A DNA stretch of 64,000 nucleotides from Pseudomonas chlororaphis (lineage in GTDB: Bacteria > Pseudomonadota > Gammaproteobacteria > Pseudomonadales > Pseudomonadaceae). Where the stretch lies: assembly GCF_001921865.1 (NCBI RefSeq), contig NZ_MSCT01000018.1:62001-126000 (forward strand), in the 5' to 3' direction. Position 1 is the stretch's first letter, and each line of letters opens with the position of its first letter. Under the pieces are notes generated by a model, which had not been told where the DNA came from, ran no database searches, and saw only the letters and a program-made list of their open reading frames with translations. A program made the translations under genes and the position numbers. Shown piece after piece: positions 16,196 to 25,104 of this stretch.

Positions 16196-16549
16196 TCAGG
16201 CATTCACCAGCATCTTGAACCCGCCATAAATCATGCGTTGGCCGTCGAACGGCATCGGGCAGGCGTCGGGTTGGAGCCGGGGGTCTTCCATGGCTTTTTG
16301 CATGCCGGCGTCGCGGATCTCGCGGGACGGCCAGATGATCCAGGTGAACACCACGGTCTCGTCGGCCTTGAGCTTGACCGCCATGGGGAACGAGGTCAGC
16401 TTGCCGTCGGGCACGTCGTCGCCCCAGCAATCGACCACGCTCAGGGCGCCGAACGCCTTGAACACCGCCGCGGCGACTTCGGCATGCTGCTTGAACGCTT
16501 CACGGTTGGCGGTAGGCACCGCCAGCACACAACCATCGACATAGGACAT
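16196..16549 (-). CDS. DUF1428 family protein
   Basis: A 117-residue small soluble protein beginning MSYVDGCVLAVPTANREAFK with the family's conserved VDCWGDDVPDGK and FTWIIWPSREIRDAG segments. Members are predicted ferredoxin-like alpha-beta barrels related to YciI/dimeric barrels. No reaction is established. A monocistronic unit on the minus strand, converging with the HEPN gene. Confidence 0.88.
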   Translation of the reverse strand: MSYVDGCVLAVPTANREAFKQHAEVAAAVFKAFGALSVVDCWGDDVPDGKLTSFPMAVKLKADETVVFTWIIWPSREIRDAGMQKAMEDPRLQPDACPMPFDGQRMIYGGFKMLVNA

Positions 16550-16729
16550 GGTCCTGCTCCTGCTTGATGTGAATGGAAGACTCGACCGGCACCGTGGCCG
16601 GCCGATCTGTGAACTAGTCGCCTGGGCGGGCGGCTAATCGACAGTCCGATAAAAAATCCGCCCAATGCAAGGTATTGCCCCCATCCCACATGCTCCTACA
16701 GGTACAGGGGGCGCCGAGGGCAGAGCCGC

Positions 16730-17794
16730 TCAAGGCTCCGGCACCCGGTACGGGCCCTCCGGCGGCGCCACATTGGGTGGCGCGACTTCGCTCGGGGCCT
16801 GCGGCGCGGCGCGTTTGCCCAGCTCGCCCTCGATCTGCCCGGCCAGGTAATAGGTCCCGGCCATCACCCCGTTGCCAGTGTTGTTCAGCAGTGTGAGCCA
16901 GGCCTGGTCGAACGCCTTGCCCAGGCTCTGGCGCATCTGCGCCTCGGTCTCGGCGCGGTCGCTTTCATGGGCGATCGCGCGAAACCCCGCGGCGCCCAGG
17001 GAGATCAGCGCCCCGGCGACCTTGCCCGCCACCGCCGCAGCGGCGCCGGCAATGCCGCGGCCGGCCATCTGCGCTTCGAGCTTTTCGCTGGCTTGCCGGG
17101 CCACCGAGACAATCCCCGCCTGGGACGATACCTCCCCGGTGCCCGCCGGCGCGCTGTGGATCTGCTGGTACAGCGCCGAATAGGCCGGCAAGCTGTTCAG
17201 CGGCCGCGTGCGCAACACCTGGTACAGCGACGCATCGCGGGCCGGCGGCGGCCCCAGGCGAATCGCCCGGATACCGTTGAGGTGCTGGTTCAGTTGCTCA
17301 GTAGGCACGCGGTAACGCTGGGCGATGGCCTGTGTCTGCTTGTCCAGCAGGTCGACATAAAATTCCGTGGCCTGGGCGAGAATCGCGTCCGGGTCGATCT
17401 CCACCGCCACCGGCGCCAGCACCTGTTGTCGATATTCCTCTTGCAGGTAAGCCGCCAGGCGCGTCGCCGCCTCATCCTTCTCGTCGCCGGCGCTGAGGCT
17501 GTACCAGCTGACTTTCATGGCCATCCATTCCTGGGTCCAGTAGCTGCTGAACCAGGGGATAAAGGTCTCTTCCGTGACCCCATAGACCCGCACCCGCCAA
17601 TGCTCCATGGAGCCACGGGCGAAGACCTTGACCTGCAACACCGCCTGTTGCGAAGCCTGGACGAGGTCCCGGTCCACCTGGCGCCAGGTGCTGGGCGAAA
17701 CCACCACCGGCGCCACGGCCTCGCGGACGCGCTGCGACGCGGCGCATCCGGCCAGCACCAGCAGCATCACCACGAGCAGCGCACGCAGGTACAC
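16730..17794 (-). CDS. Lipoprotein of unknown function
   Basis: About 354 residues starting from GTG 17794 (VYLRALLVVMLLVLAGCAAS), preceded by a gaggg ribosome site. A longer TTG start 20 codons upstream has an implausible Arg-rich leader. LAGC is a lipobox, so the protein is probably anchored in the outer membrane. The rest shows amphipathic helices (LAAYLQEEYRQQVLAPV, TEFYVDLLDKQTQAIAQRY), a glycine/alanine-rich segment (GRGIAGAAAAVAGKVAGALI) that could insert in a membrane, and a Pro-rich tail. I do not recognise a family. Confidence 0.7.
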   Translation of the reverse strand: MYLRALLVVMLLVLAGCAASQRVREAVAPVVVSPSTWRQVDRDLVQASQQAVLQVKVFARGSMEHWRVRVYGVTEETFIPWFSSYWTQEWMAMKVSWYSLSAGDEKDEAATRLAAYLQEEYRQQVLAPVAVEIDPDAILAQATEFYVDLLDKQTQAIAQRYRVPTEQLNQHLNGIRAIRLGPPPARDASLYQVLRTRPLNSLPAYSALYQQIHSAPAGTGEVSSQAGIVSVARQASEKLEAQMAGRGIAGAAAAVAGKVAGALISLGAAGFRAIAHESDRAETEAQMRQSLGKAFDQAWLTLLNNTGNGVMAGTYYLAGQIEGELGKRAAPQAPSEVAPPNVAPPEGPYRVPEP

Positions 17795-18010
17795 GATGGC
17801 AACCCTCGCACGGCGTCGACCGCGGCCGCCCGTCCGCGACCGGACAGGCTTCAACCGGGTACCGCACGCCCATCAGGGTTGAGTATAGGACTTGGGGGGC
17901 CCGGCCCCGGATTCACGGTACGCCCGCTGTCGGGGCAGCCGGTCGGCGCTCGATGGCTCGCGCCAGGGGCAACAGGGTGGGCCTGGTGCCCCGCGTCGCC
18001 CTGGGGATTG

Positions 18011-18037
18011 TTTCGCGAGCGAGCTCGCTCCTACAGA
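18011..18037. repeat. REP palindrome
   Basis: tttcgcgagcgagctcgctcctacagag is the same element as at 12908, here with gcgagc-gagctcgc at the centre. It lies between the two lipoprotein genes. Confidence 0.8.
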
Positions 18038-18053
18038 GTCAGGTCAATGGCGC

Positions 18054-18221
18054 TCAGCGCGGACCACCGCCGCCGCCAAAACCGCCGTGCTGGCCACCGC
18101 CTCCGCCACCGCTACCACCATGACCGCCACCGCCGCCCGGCGCAAAGAACATCCAACAACCCGACAGGGACGATAACAAGGCGACCAGCGCCGCCGCTTT
18201 TGCCACTCGATTCAACATCAT
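18054..18221 (-). CDS. Small Gly/His-rich lipoprotein
   Basis: A 55-residue protein starting MMLNRVAKAAALVALLSSL with a lipobox (SLSGC). The mature part, after WMFFAP, is almost entirely Gly with His, Ser and Gln. Two neighbouring ATGs (18221 and 18218) follow an agagtgaag purine stretch. Short glycine-rich lipoproteins of this kind recur in pseudomonads; the His residues could bind metal, but no role is known. Confidence 0.6.
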   Translation of the reverse strand: MMLNRVAKAAALVALLSSLSGCWMFFAPGGGGGHGGSGGGGGGQHGGFGGGGGPR

Positions 18222-18323
18222 CACTTCACTCTCTTTCAGGACGAGAACCACCTCGTTCTCGGCCTTTCAGACAGTGCCTGCGCAACATTCAGCACCGCAC
18301 GAAGGTAAAGAATGGGTAAGGGT

Positions 18324-18442
18324 TGTATCGAAAACCGCGCAGGTTTGCGCGGAGTCGCCGGGCGCTTCGACGGCATTTGTCGACGCCCCCCGGCAGACAG
18401 GGCAGCCGACGCCCGCCGAGCCTGTGCAAGGTTTTCGATACA
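18324..18442. repeat. 119-bp element with 13-bp terminal inverted repeats and internal hairpins
   Basis: tgtatcgaaaacc (18324-18336) is repeated inverted as ggttttcgataca (18430-18442). Inside are ccgcgc-aggttt-gcgcgg (18335-18352) and a tcgac/gtcga hairpin. No gene fits. The shape is that of a small non-autonomous repeat (MITE-like) or a structured downstream region of benE. Confidence 0.65.
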
Positions 18443-18447
18443 GGCCG

Positions 18448-19662
18448 TCAACGGCGTGCCTGGGCCGACACCTCGCCTGGCGCCAGTTGCGCCGACGGCC
18501 GCCGCCAGGTGAGCACGCCATGGGCCGCCAGGCCGAACAGCAGCCCCCAGAAAGCCGCCGACAAACCGAACAGCGACATGCCCGAGGCCGTCACCAGGAA
18601 AGTGATCAACGCCGCTTCACGATCCCGCGGCACAGCCATGGCGCTGCTCAAGGCACCGCCGATAGCAGCGAACAACGCCAGGCCCGCCAGGGCCGCGATC
18701 AGCGCCCGGGGGAAGGCGCTGAACAGCGAGACCAGGGTCGCGCCGAAGATCCCCAGCAACAGGTAGAACACCCCGCCCATGACCCCGGCCACATAGCGCT
18801 TGCCCGAGTCTTCGTGGGCCTCGCGGCCAGTGCAGATCGCCGCGGTGATCGCCGCCAGGTTCAGGCCATGGCAACCGAACGGCGCCAGCAGCAGGCTGGC
18901 CAAGGCGCTGCTGGTGAGGATCGGGCTGGCCGGCGTGGGGTAGCCATCGTTGCGCAGCACGGCGATGCCCGGCACGAATTGCCCGGTCAGGGCCACCACC
19001 ACCAGCGGCAGCGCCACATTGAGCACCGCGCTCCAGCTGAACGCCGGGCTGATCCAGTGCGGCGTGGCCAGGCCGATCACCAGCGCCGAGCGGTCGATCT
19101 CGCCCATTCGCAGGGAGATCGCACAGCCCACCAGCAGCACCGCCAGGACCGCATAACGCGGCGCCAGGCGTTTACCCAATAGGTAGGTGGCGAACATCGC
19201 CCCCACCAGCAGCGGCTTGTCCTGGATCGAACGGAACAGCCCGGTGCCGAAACTGAACAGGATACCCGCCAGCATCGCCGCGCAAATCGCCGGCGGCAGC
19301 CGGCCGATAATCTTGTCGAAGATGCCGCACAGGCCAATCAGCAAAATCAGCGCGCTGGCCACCAGGTAGGCGCCCACCGCCTGGTCCAGGCCGATACCCG
19401 GCAGCAAGCCGACCAGCAACGCCGAGCCCGGGGCCGACCAGGCGATCACCACCGGCACCTTGAAACGCAAACTGAGGACGATGCCCAGCACCCCGCTGCC
19501 GATGGAAATCGCCCAGACCCAGGACGACAACACCTCCTGGGGCAAACCGGCGGCCTTGGCCGCCTGGAAGACGATCACCAGCGGCCCGGCGTAGGAAATC
19601 AGCGTGGCGATGAGTCCGGCCACCAGCGCCGACAATGAAAAGTCCCTGATCAACTGCTGCAT
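18448..19662 (-). CDS. benE: Benzoate/H+ symporter BenE
   Basis: A 404-residue inner-membrane carrier with about 12 hydrophobic helices (ALVAGLIATLISYAGPLVIV; VPVVIAWSAPGSALLVGLLP), the BenE-family length and pattern. The ATG at 19662 follows ggagtgtgc. It is last in the minus-strand benABCDKE series, 90 bases after benK. It imports benzoate with protons. Expression should follow BenR-activated transcription, possibly with its own promoter. Confidence 0.93.
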   Translation of the reverse strand: MQQLIRDFSLSALVAGLIATLISYAGPLVIVFQAAKAAGLPQEVLSSWVWAISIGSGVLGIVLSLRFKVPVVIAWSAPGSALLVGLLPGIGLDQAVGAYLVASALILLIGLCGIFDKIIGRLPPAICAAMLAGILFSFGTGLFRSIQDKPLLVGAMFATYLLGKRLAPRYAVLAVLLVGCAISLRMGEIDRSALVIGLATPHWISPAFSWSAVLNVALPLVVVALTGQFVPGIAVLRNDGYPTPASPILTSSALASLLLAPFGCHGLNLAAITAAICTGREAHEDSGKRYVAGVMGGVFYLLLGIFGATLVSLFSAFPRALIAALAGLALFAAIGGALSSAMAVPRDREAALITFLVTASGMSLFGLSAAFWGLLFGLAAHGVLTWRRPSAQLAPGEVSAQARR

Positions 19663-19751
19663 GCACACTCCGAAGCCCTGGGGCCTGACTGGACCGCCGA
19701 CGCCGGCCCCCGAGCGAGTCGCTCAAGCGCCGGCGCCGCTCATGGCCGTCG

Positions 19752-21089
19752 CTACAGCGACGGCGCACTGGCCTGGCCGAGCGCCAGCGCCTTGCTCGGC
19801 CGCGGGTAGACGAAACACATCGCCAGCGCCGCCACCGCCCCCGGAATCGCAAACGCCATGAAGTTGTAGTGCAACGGTAGCTCGATAGCCACCAGCGCGC
19901 CGCCCAGCAGCGGTCCGACGATCGCCCCGCTGCGGCCCACGCCCGAGGCCCAGCCAAGGCCCGTGGAGCGGATCGCCATCGGGTAGAACTGGGCGACGCA
20001 GGCATAGGCCAGGATCTGCGTGCCGATGGTGGTCGCCCCGGCAATCGCGATCAGCCCGTAGAGCAGCCCGGTCGGGCTCTTGAAGCCGAGCAGGCTGATG
20101 GACAACGCAGCCACGGCGAAGAACACCACCAGCACCTTCTGCAATTTCAGGCGGTCGCCGATCCAGCCGCCGCCCACCGCGCCGAAGATCGCCCCGAAGT
20201 TCAGCACCAGCAGGAACATCAGGCTCGACCCCAGGCCGTAGCCGGCGCTGGCCATCAGCTTGGGCAACCAGGAGTTAAGCGCGTAGACCATCAGCAGGCA
20301 GCAGAAAAACGCCACCCAGAGCATCAGCGTGCTCAGCGCCCGGCCTTCGCGGAACAGCTGCACCAGCGGCGCCCCGGCAGCCTTGGGCACGGCGCTGACG
20401 AAGCGGTCGCCGGGCTGCGGCACGAACCCTGGCTCGACGTGTTGCAGCACCTGGCGCGCTTCCTCTTCCCGGCCCTGGCGCAGCATGAAGCCCACCGACT
20501 CGGGGAGGAACTTGAGAATCAGCGGCAGCAGCAACAACGGGATCGCCGCCACGTAGAACACCGACTGCCAGCCGAAATTCGGCAGCAGCACAATGCCTAA
20601 GCCGGCGGAAAGCATGCCGCCCACCGAGTAGCCGCTGAACATGATCGCCACCAAGGTGCTGCGGATTTTCTTCGGCGCGTATTCGTTCATCAGCGCCACC
20701 ACGTTGGGCATCACCCCGCCGATGCCGAGACCGGCGATAAAGCGGCAGACGCCGAACTGCGTGGGCGTGCCGGCGAAGCCGTTGAGCACGGTGAAACCGC
20801 TGAACAGCACCACGCAGAGGGCGATGACTTTCTTGCGCCCGATGCGGTCCGACAGCGAGCCGAAAAACAGCGCGCCGAACATCATGCCGAACAGCGCATA
20901 GCTGCCCAGAGCCCCGGCCTGCAACGGGCTCAGGCCCCACTCGCGCATCAGCACCGGCAGCACCACGCCGTAGATCACCAGGTCGTAGCCGTCGAAGATG
21001 ATGATCAACGCGCACCAGAACAGCACGCGCCAGTGGAAGGCGTTGAACCGCGCCTCGTCGATCAATTGATTGCTGTCTATGTTTCGCAT
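19752..21089 (-). CDS. benK: MFS benzoate transporter BenK
   Basis: A 445-residue member of the aromatic-acid:H+ symporter (AAHS) family. It begins MRNIDSNQLIDEARFN and has DGYDLVIYGVVLPVLMREW in helix 1, the D-x-[FY]-D-x-x-x-[FY]-G type signature important for PcaK/BenK transport, and the loop motif GSLSDRIGRKKV between helices 2 and 3. About 12 helices are evident. The ATG at 21089 is the start; the frame reads upstream through the REP pair. It works beside BenE as a second benzoate importer. Confidence 0.93.
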   Translation of the reverse strand: MRNIDSNQLIDEARFNAFHWRVLFWCALIIIFDGYDLVIYGVVLPVLMREWGLSPLQAGALGSYALFGMMFGALFFGSLSDRIGRKKVIALCVVLFSGFTVLNGFAGTPTQFGVCRFIAGLGIGGVMPNVVALMNEYAPKKIRSTLVAIMFSGYSVGGMLSAGLGIVLLPNFGWQSVFYVAAIPLLLLPLILKFLPESVGFMLRQGREEEARQVLQHVEPGFVPQPGDRFVSAVPKAAGAPLVQLFREGRALSTLMLWVAFFCCLLMVYALNSWLPKLMASAGYGLGSSLMFLLVLNFGAIFGAVGGGWIGDRLKLQKVLVVFFAVAALSISLLGFKSPTGLLYGLIAIAGATTIGTQILAYACVAQFYPMAIRSTGLGWASGVGRSGAIVGPLLGGALVAIELPLHYNFMAFAIPGAVAALAMCFVYPRPSKALALGQASAPSL

Positions 21090-21143
21090 GGCATCTGACT
21101 CTTGTTGTTGTTTTATGAGAAACCGGATGTGCGTTGGTACTGG

Positions 21144-21221
21144 CCTGTAGGAGCGAGCTTGCTCGCGATGGCGATAGCGCAAAGCCTGTCGGCTGATCGC
21201 GAGCAAGCTCGCTCCTACAGG
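21144..21221. repeat. Paired inverted REP elements (BIME) between benD and benK
   Basis: cctgtaggagcgagcttgctcgcgat and its inverted counterpart atcgcgagcaagctcgctcctacagg face each other across about 25 bases. A transcript through here could fold into one long hairpin. It may lower readthrough from benD into benK or protect the benABCD message; that is inference. Confidence 0.85.
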
Positions 21222-21248
21222 GTTTGTCGGCTCGACGGTTCGAGGGGG

Positions 21249-22022
21249 TCAACCCTGGTCGCCACCGCCTACCGGCATGACCAGCCCGGTGATGTAGGAG
21301 GCGTCGTCGGAGGCCAGGAACAGGATCGCCGCGGCCTGCTCGTCGATGGTGCCGTAGCGCTTCATCAGGGTGCTGTCGACGGTCTGGTCGACGATCTGCT
21401 GGTACCAGACCTTTTCCTCGGCGCTCTGCTCGGCGCTGTTGCGCGGAATGCGTCGCGGCGGCGCTTCGGTGCCACCAGGGGCGGTGGCATTGACCCGCAC
21501 CCCGCGTCCGGCGGTCTCGAACGCCAGGCAGGCGGTCAGGGCGTTCACCCCACCCTTGGCAGCGCCGTAGGGCACGCGGTTGATACTGCGGGTGGCGATG
21601 GACGAGACGTTGACGATCGCGCCGCGGCCCTGCTCCAGCATGTAGGGCAACGCCGCGTGACAGCACCACAACGTGGGGAACAACGAACGGCGTACTTCGG
21701 CTTCGATCTGCTGCGCTTCGTAGTGCTCGAACGGCTTGGCCCAAAGGGTGCCGCCAACGTTGTTGACCAGCACGTCGAGGCGCCCGAAACGCTCGACGGC
21801 GGCGGCCATCACCCGGTTGCATTCGGCGTACTGTTCAAGGTCCGCGGTCAGTGCCAGCACCTCGAACCGCGGTGCCAGTTCGGCCTGCAACTCGAACACC
21901 AGCTCGGAGCGGTCCACCAGCACCAGCCGCGCGCCCTCCTCGGCCAGCCGCTCGGCCACACGCCGGCCGATACCCTGCGCCGCGCCCGTCACCAGGGCGA
22001 TTTTTTCCTGGAATCTGTTCAT
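21249..22022 (-). CDS. benD: cis-1,2-dihydroxybenzoate (benzoate diol) dehydrogenase BenD
   Basis: A 257-residue SDR enzyme that oxidises the cis-diol made by BenABC to catechol with NAD+ and release of CO2. TGAAQGIGRR binds the cofactor. NNVGG, the Ser (NVSSIATRS) and Y-x-x-x-K (VPYGAAKGG) give an intact catalytic set, unlike the SDR at 14035. The ATG at 22022 is preferred over an upstream in-frame codon. It is fourth in benABCD, 78 bp after benC, with a small hairpin between. Confidence 0.95.
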   Translation of the reverse strand: MNRFQEKIALVTGAAQGIGRRVAERLAEEGARLVLVDRSELVFELQAELAPRFEVLALTADLEQYAECNRVMAAAVERFGRLDVLVNNVGGTLWAKPFEHYEAQQIEAEVRRSLFPTLWCCHAALPYMLEQGRGAIVNVSSIATRSINRVPYGAAKGGVNALTACLAFETAGRGVRVNATAPGGTEAPPRRIPRNSAEQSAEEKVWYQQIVDQTVDSTLMKRYGTIDEQAAAILFLASDDASYITGLVMPVGGGDQG

Positions 22023-22054
22023 CTCAAAACCTCCATGCCCCACCGCAATCCCCT

Positions 22055-22083
22055 TGTAGGAGCGTCGACCGGCTGCTCCTACA
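22055..22083. repeat. REP-like hairpin between benC and benD
   Basis: tgtaggagc (22055-22063) and gctcctaca (22075-22083) form a perfect 9-bp stem around 11 bases. It shares the ctcctaca tail of the REP units but lacks their usual centre, and has no T run, so it is not a normal terminator. Confidence 0.6.
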
Positions 22084-22100
22084 GAAGAGCGGTGTTGACC

Positions 22101-23114
22101 TCAGGCCGCGCTGGCGGCGAATTTTTCGTAGTAGAAATTGGCCGGGGCGATGCCCTGCTCGCGGATGAACTGGCTGACCGCCTCGACCATCGGCGGCGGG
22201 CCGCACAGGTACACGTCCACGTCGCCGTCGTTCAGGTGCCGGGGCTCGATATGCTGGGTCACGTAGCCCTTGAGCGGATGCGCGCTCTCGGGGTTGGCCA
22301 CGCAGGCACTGAAGGTGAAGTGGGGAATGCGCGCGGCGAAGGCGTGCAGGCGATCCATCTCCACCAGGTCGAAATCGTTGGTCACCCCGTAGATCAGATG
22401 CAGCGGATGCTCGCTGCCCTGCTCGGCGATCTTCTCCAGCATCGCGGTGAACGGCGCCAGCCCGGTGCCGCCGGCCAGCAGCAACAGCGGCCGGCGGATG
22501 TCGCGCAGGTAGAAGCTGCCCAGGGGCCCGGCCAGGCGCATCGGGTCGCCGGCTTTGGCCAAGCCGGTAAGGAAGCTGCTCATCAGGCCGCCCGGCACGT
22601 TGCGGATCAGGAAGCTGACCTCGCCGTCGTGTTGCAGCGAGCTGAAGGAATAGGCGCGGGTCTGCTCGCTGCCGGGCACGCCGAGGTTGACGTACTGCCC
22701 CGGCAGGAACGCCAGCTTGCTCAGGGCCTCGCCCTTGATCGACAAGGCGATGGTGCTGTCGGACAGCTGGCGCACCGCGCTGATGGTAGCGTCGAACGTG
22801 GCCTGGGCCGTACGGCAGACATCGGACGACGCCGGCACCCGCACCACGCAGTCGCTCAGGGCGCGCATCTGGCAGGTCAGCACGAAACCCTGCTCGGCTT
22901 CGTCGGCGGTCAATGCGTCGTCGATGTATTCCTCGCCCAGGTCGTAGCGCCCGGCCTCGGCGAAGCACTTGCAGGTGCCGCAGGCGCCGTCGCGGCAATC
23001 CAGGGGGATGTTGATGCCCTGGCGGTAGGCCGCGTCGGCCACGGTTTCGCCGACGTTGGCGGCAACGAAGCGGGTCACCCCGTCTTCGAAATTGAGTGCG
23101 ATTTGATGAGTCAT
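22101..23114 (-). CDS. benC: Benzoate 1,2-dioxygenase reductase component BenC
   Basis: A 337-residue iron-sulfur flavoprotein that passes electrons from NADH to BenAB. The N-terminal ferredoxin domain carries CRDGACGTCKC and a later Cys (residues about 40-80). The FAD domain has RAYSFSS and the NAD domain LLLAGGTGLAPF and CGPPPMVEA. This domain order (ferredoxin-FAD-NAD) is that of class IB reductases. The ATG at 23114 follows benB closely (10 bp). Confidence 0.95.
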   Translation of the reverse strand: MTHQIALNFEDGVTRFVAANVGETVADAAYRQGINIPLDCRDGACGTCKCFAEAGRYDLGEEYIDDALTADEAEQGFVLTCQMRALSDCVVRVPASSDVCRTAQATFDATISAVRQLSDSTIALSIKGEALSKLAFLPGQYVNLGVPGSEQTRAYSFSSLQHDGEVSFLIRNVPGGLMSSFLTGLAKAGDPMRLAGPLGSFYLRDIRRPLLLLAGGTGLAPFTAMLEKIAEQGSEHPLHLIYGVTNDFDLVEMDRLHAFAARIPHFTFSACVANPESAHPLKGYVTQHIEPRHLNDGDVDVYLCGPPPMVEAVSQFIREQGIAPANFYYEKFAASAA

Positions 23115-23124
23115 GGCAGTCGCC

Positions 23125-23613
23125 TCAGAGGTGGTAGACATCGACGACCTGACGAACGTAGTCGTTCTTCAGGATGACTTTCTTGGCCAGGATCAGCGGG
23201 TTCTCGCCGCGCACATCGAGGGTGTAGAAGCTGGTGCCGAAGTAGCTGTCGACGGTCTTGTAGCGAAAGCTCAGGGTGTGCCAGTTGAAGCGCACCCGGC
23301 ACAGGCCGTCGGTCTGCTCCAGTAGCTCGATGTTGCTCAGGTTGTGCGAGGTGCGGGTGTCGGGAATGCTCGCGCTGGAGCGTTCGGTCTTGATCCGGAA
23401 CACCCGGTCTTCCAGGCCGCAGCGGCTGCCGTACCAGATCAGCGAGATCTCGCGCTGCGGGTCTTCGGTAAGGGTGTCGTTATCGTCCCAGGACGGCATC
23501 CAGAAGGTCGCGTCGGGGGCGTAGAGCTCCAGCCAGCTGTCCCAGTCCTTGTCGTCCAGGTAGCGCGCTTCGCGGTACAGGAAGTCGCGCACGGTGTCGT
23601 AGGCAATGGTCAT
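23125..23613 (-). CDS. benB: Benzoate 1,2-dioxygenase small (beta) subunit BenB
   Basis: A 162-residue structural subunit with the NTF2/SnoaL-like fold of ring-hydroxylating dioxygenase beta subunits: YREARYLDDKDWDSWLELYA near the N-terminus and VKDVYH-type ending (RQVVDVYHL). The ATG at 23613 overlaps the benA stop as TGATG, giving translational coupling for equal amounts of alpha and beta. A GTG one codon upstream is possible. Confidence 0.95.
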   Translation of the reverse strand: MTIAYDTVRDFLYREARYLDDKDWDSWLELYAPDATFWMPSWDDNDTLTEDPQREISLIWYGSRCGLEDRVFRIKTERSSASIPDTRTSHNLSNIELLEQTDGLCRVRFNWHTLSFRYKTVDSYFGTSFYTLDVRGENPLILAKKVILKNDYVRQVVDVYHL

Positions 23614-24974
23614 CACACAGCCTCCACGGGAATGTTGCGCGCGACTTCGGCGGCGAGGGCCTCAAGCATGGTTTCTTGCCAGTACTTGTGTTGCATCACG
23701 AACAGGCCTTCGTCTTCGGTGCGCACGCCGCTGAGGATCGGTTGCAGGTCGATTTCCCTGGCCGCGTCGTCCGCGCCCTCGACCCAGTGTTCGGCGCCGC
23801 GGGACATGTCGTTCCAGGCGCTGCCGCTGCCCTGGTAGCCCATCTGGCAGGAACGGAATTCCTCCAGGTCGTCCGGGGTGGCCATGCCGCTGACGTTGAA
23901 GAAGTCTTCGTACTGGCGGATGCGCATGGCCCGGGCTTCGTCGCTCTCGCCCTTGGGCGCGATGCAGTAGATGGTGATTTCGGTGCGGTCCACGGAGATC
24001 GGCCGGGCGATGCGGATCTGCGAGCTGAACTGGTCCATCAGGTAGACGTTGGGGTACAGGCACAGGTTGCGCGAGTTCTCGATCATCCAGTCGGCGCGGG
24101 CCTGGCCGAAGTCGCGGGCGAGTTCGTCGCGGCGCTCGTACAACGGGCGGTCCTCGGGGTTGGCCCAACGGGTCCAGAGCAGCATGTGGCCCTTGTCGAA
24201 CGAGTAGAAACCGCCGCCCTGCTTGGCCCAGCTGCCGGCGCTCATGGTCTTGATCTCTTCGCCGGCTTCGCGCTGCTTGCGCTGGCTCTGGGTGGCGGCG
24301 TAGTTCCAGTGCACGGAGCTGACGTGGTAGCCGTCGGCGCCGTTCTCGGCGGTGAGTTTCCAGTTGCCTTCGTAGATGTAGCTGGACGAGCCGCGCAGCA
24401 CTTCCAGGCCGTCGGCGGACTGGTCGACGATCATGTCGATGATCTTCGCCGACTCGCCCAGGTGCTCCACCAGCGGCAGCACGTCGGGGTTGAGGCTGCC
24501 AAACAGGAAGCCGCGGTAGGACTCGAAGCGCGCGACTTTCGTCAGGTCGTGGGAGCCTTCGCAGTTGAAGCTCGACGGGTAGCCCGCGGCGGCCGGGTCC
24601 TTGACCTTGAGCAGCTTGCCGGAGTTGTTGAAGGTCCAGCCGTGGAACGGGCAGGTGTAGGACGATTTGTTGCCGGTCTTGTGCCGGCAGAGCATGGCGC
24701 CGCGGTGGCTGCAGGCGTTGAGGAAGGCGTTGAGTTCGCCGTCCTTGTTGCGCGCGATGAAGATCGACTGCCGGCCCATGGTGGTGGTGTAGTAGTCGTT
24801 CTTGTTGGGGATCTGGCTCTCATGGGCGAGGTATAGCCAGTTGCCCTCGAAGATGTGCTGCATTTCCAGGTCGAACAACCGCGGGTCGGTGAACATCTCC
24901 CGCTTGCAGCGGTAGACGCCCCGGTCACGGTCTTCTTCGAGCAGTGAGTGAAGGTATTCGGGTCGCAGGGACAT
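23613..24974 (-). CDS. benA: Benzoate 1,2-dioxygenase large (alpha) subunit BenA
   Basis: A 453-residue catalytic subunit that dihydroxylates benzoate at C1 and C2. The Rieske centre is CSHRG (about residue 88) and CPFHGW (about 108). The mononuclear iron site is NGADGYHVSSVHWNY (two His, about 215-222) with a distal Asp. The start MSLRPEYLHSL follows a ggaggcggcggcc ribosome region. It is first of benABCD, behind the BenR sites at 25038-25073. Confidence 0.96.
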   Translation of the reverse strand: MSLRPEYLHSLLEEDRDRGVYRCKREMFTDPRLFDLEMQHIFEGNWLYLAHESQIPNKNDYYTTTMGRQSIFIARNKDGELNAFLNACSHRGAMLCRHKTGNKSSYTCPFHGWTFNNSGKLLKVKDPAAAGYPSSFNCEGSHDLTKVARFESYRGFLFGSLNPDVLPLVEHLGESAKIIDMIVDQSADGLEVLRGSSSYIYEGNWKLTAENGADGYHVSSVHWNYAATQSQRKQREAGEEIKTMSAGSWAKQGGGFYSFDKGHMLLWTRWANPEDRPLYERRDELARDFGQARADWMIENSRNLCLYPNVYLMDQFSSQIRIARPISVDRTEITIYCIAPKGESDEARAMRIRQYEDFFNVSGMATPDDLEEFRSCQMGYQGSGSAWNDMSRGAEHWVEGADDAAREIDLQPILSGVRTEDEGLFVMQHKYWQETMLEALAAEVARNIPVEAV

Positions 24975-25037
24975 GGCCGCCGCCTCCATTGTTTTTATTC
25001 AGGCAGCCCCATGCTAGGGCGGGCGGTACAGCGAAAA

Positions 25038-25073
25038 TATCCGTTGCGTGCAGACCGCTATCCGTTTTCTGCA
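25038..25073 (-). promoter_or_regulatory. Tandem BenR (XylS-type) operator of benABCD
   Basis: On the minus strand two copies of TGCA-N6-GGATA occur: TGCAgaaaacGGATA (25073-25059) and TGCAcgcaacGGATA (25052-25038), 21 bp apart, so on the same helix face. XylS/BenR proteins are known to bind TGCA-N6-GGNTA direct repeats just upstream of the -10 region. A ctagcat sequence downstream could be the -10 box. The benA ATG is 64 bases past the proximal repeat. Confidence 0.85.
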
Positions 25074-25104
25074 GGGGCCTGTAGCGCGATGGGCCTGTAA
25101 CCCT

